Below, piece by piece: positions 34,387-35,013 of a stretch of 35,013 nucleotides of DNA. A program made the translations under genes and the position numbers. The notes below the pieces were generated by a model. It had not been told where the DNA came from and did no database searches. It saw only the letters and a program-made list of their open reading frames with translations. Origin of the DNA: Bacillota bacterium (GTDB lineage Bacteria > Bacillota > UBA4882 > UBA10575); NCBI GenBank assembly GCA_012727895.1, contig JAAYGG010000011.1, positions 1-35,013 of the forward strand, in the 5' to 3' direction. Within the stretch, counting starts at the first letter, position 1. Each line of letters starts with the position of its first letter.

Positions 34387-34470
34387 TTCTTTGCCAAACT
34401 GCAAAGAAGCACTTCCCAAGAGGATGGGCGCAGAACCTATCTCCGCCGATAAGTAATCCTGCGCCCATTC
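34387..34470. repeat. Two inverted repeats in the AT-rich spacer
   Basis: TTCTTTGC-N6-GCAAAGAA (34387-34408) is followed by ATGGGCGCAG (34424-34433) and its complement CTGCGCCCAT (34459-34468) with a 25-nt loop. The first could end minus-strand transcription, as TTTATAAG follows it on that strand. The remainder of the 412-bp gap (34231-34642) shows only the promoter noted above and no gene. Confidence 0.5.
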
Positions 34471-34642
34471 CTTTTATGGAAATAAATCATCATAAGAGGT
34501 ATTACTTGTTCGACCTTTAATATGAACATCTGAGGGGTGGAATTTACTCCTGCAAATGGTTAGCCTAGATCCCACCTCTGGTTCAATGGGCCTTGATCAT
34601 CTTTACAGAAAAGCACATTTAGTGTTATTTATTAGTCAACAA

Positions 34643-35013
34643 CTAAAAAGACGGTTCCAGCCCTTGAATCAGCTCTACGTCCATGTACACCGGAATACGC
34701 TCTGTATCGGTGTAGGTTGTCAAAAGGCCCCGATACGACCAGTCGTTGGATCCGTCCCAGACCGGTTGCCAACCGGTGAGGTGAACACTGAAATTCGCTT
34801 CGATCCGGCCGCCGGACGCCACTGGATAGCTTCCCCAGTCCAGCTCATAATAGTAGATATGATTCTCCCTGTTATAAACGGTGAGAGGGGAGACTTCCAC
34901 CTTGCCGGCGCTGGTATAATAGACATCAATTGTTACATCCTCCGCACTATAACCCGCAGCATAAACCTCAGTCAGGTCCAGAAAATACTTGGCTGACAGT
35001 TGCCTTAAAGATG
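34643..35013 (-). CDS. C-terminal CBM3 cellulose/chitin-binding module (partial, runs off the window)
   Basis: The frame is open from the window edge to the stop at 34643 (123 codons visible), so the 5' part of the gene is outside. The visible part starts LSAKYFLDLTEVYAAGYS and continues through VTIDVYYTSAG, YYYELDWGSYPVASGGRIEANFSVHL, NDWSYRGL and RIPVYMDVELIQGLEP. Order and phrases match a family 3 carbohydrate-binding module: KYFLDLTE at the start, an NDWS/NDYS motif and the closing xGxLIWGxEP-type strand. Such modules lie at the end or in the middle of secreted cellulases, chitinases or scaffoldins. An in-frame GTG at 34898 is not a real start. The catalytic partner is unknown. Confidence 0.8.
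   Translation of the reverse strand, partial: SLRQLSAKYFLDLTEVYAAGYSAEDVTIDVYYTSAGKVEVSPLTVYNRENHIYYYELDWGSYPVASGGRIEANFSVHLTGWQPVWDGSNDWSYRGLLTTYTDTERIPVYMDVELIQGLEPSF

Overview
The window reads as chromosomal DNA from an anaerobic, polysaccharide-using member of the Bacillota (Firmicutes). Strong AGGAGG-type ribosome binding sites, frequent TTG/GTG starts, an M3 oligoendopeptidase F, superoxide reductase with desulforedoxin, a ferredoxin-dependent 2-oxoacid oxidoreductase, a ChvE/GguAB sugar importer, a secreted GH10 protein and a CBM3 module all fit this. A Limnochordia-like thermophile or compost/digester anaerobe is a guess; nothing here fixes the genus. Most of the DNA is GC-rich, while the last ~1.4 kb is visibly AT-richer. 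I see no rRNA, tRNA, CRISPR array, insertion sequence or phage gene.

Layout. 1-6110: a peptide ABC importer operon (+) of the Yej/Opp type (binding protein, YejB-like and YejE-like permeases, OppD and OppF ATPases) between two intrinsic terminators. 6115-9332: minus-strand genes for a small beta-repeat protein, a PfkB-family sugar kinase (KdgK-like) and a MATE transporter. 9491-16814: a co-directional (+) block that is the most interesting part. It holds a soluble sensor kinase with a cysteine cluster, a FixJ-type regulator, a receiver-only protein, superoxide reductase, a two-subunit 2-oxoacid:ferredoxin oxidoreductase, a 42-residue desulforedoxin, a glutaredoxin-like protein and an AhpF/TrxR-like flavoprotein. 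I infer an oxygen/redox-sensing and detoxification module. It contains what looks like a leaderless promoter with an 18-bp palindrome just upstream of the -35 box. 17012-20673: PepF (+) faces a GH10 xylanase-like protein (-) across a perfect bidirectional terminator; the GH10 protein has lost its acid/base glutamate. 20893-22380: a WYL-type regulator and a zinc-ribbon protein (both -), each preceded by the same inverted repeat at the -35 position. 22508-27051: an MbfA-type ferritin/VIT1 iron exporter, two convergent overlapping MATE genes, and a DUF421 membrane protein. 27358-31387: chvE-gguA-gguB sugar importer (+) with an attenuator-like hairpin after the binding-protein gene. 31561-33614: a CDP-alcohol phosphatidyltransferase and IMP dehydrogenase (-). 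33724-35013: a small AT-rich exported protein and the 3' end of a CBM3-bearing protein (-), cut by the window edge.

The genes suggest a saccharolytic lifestyle (GH10, CBM3, sugar ABC importer, KDG kinase) with peptide uptake and hydrolysis (Yej/Opp, PepF) and well-developed defence against oxygen and iron toxicity (SOR, Dx, Grx/TrxR-like pair, MbfA, and a candidate Fe-S sensor kinase).
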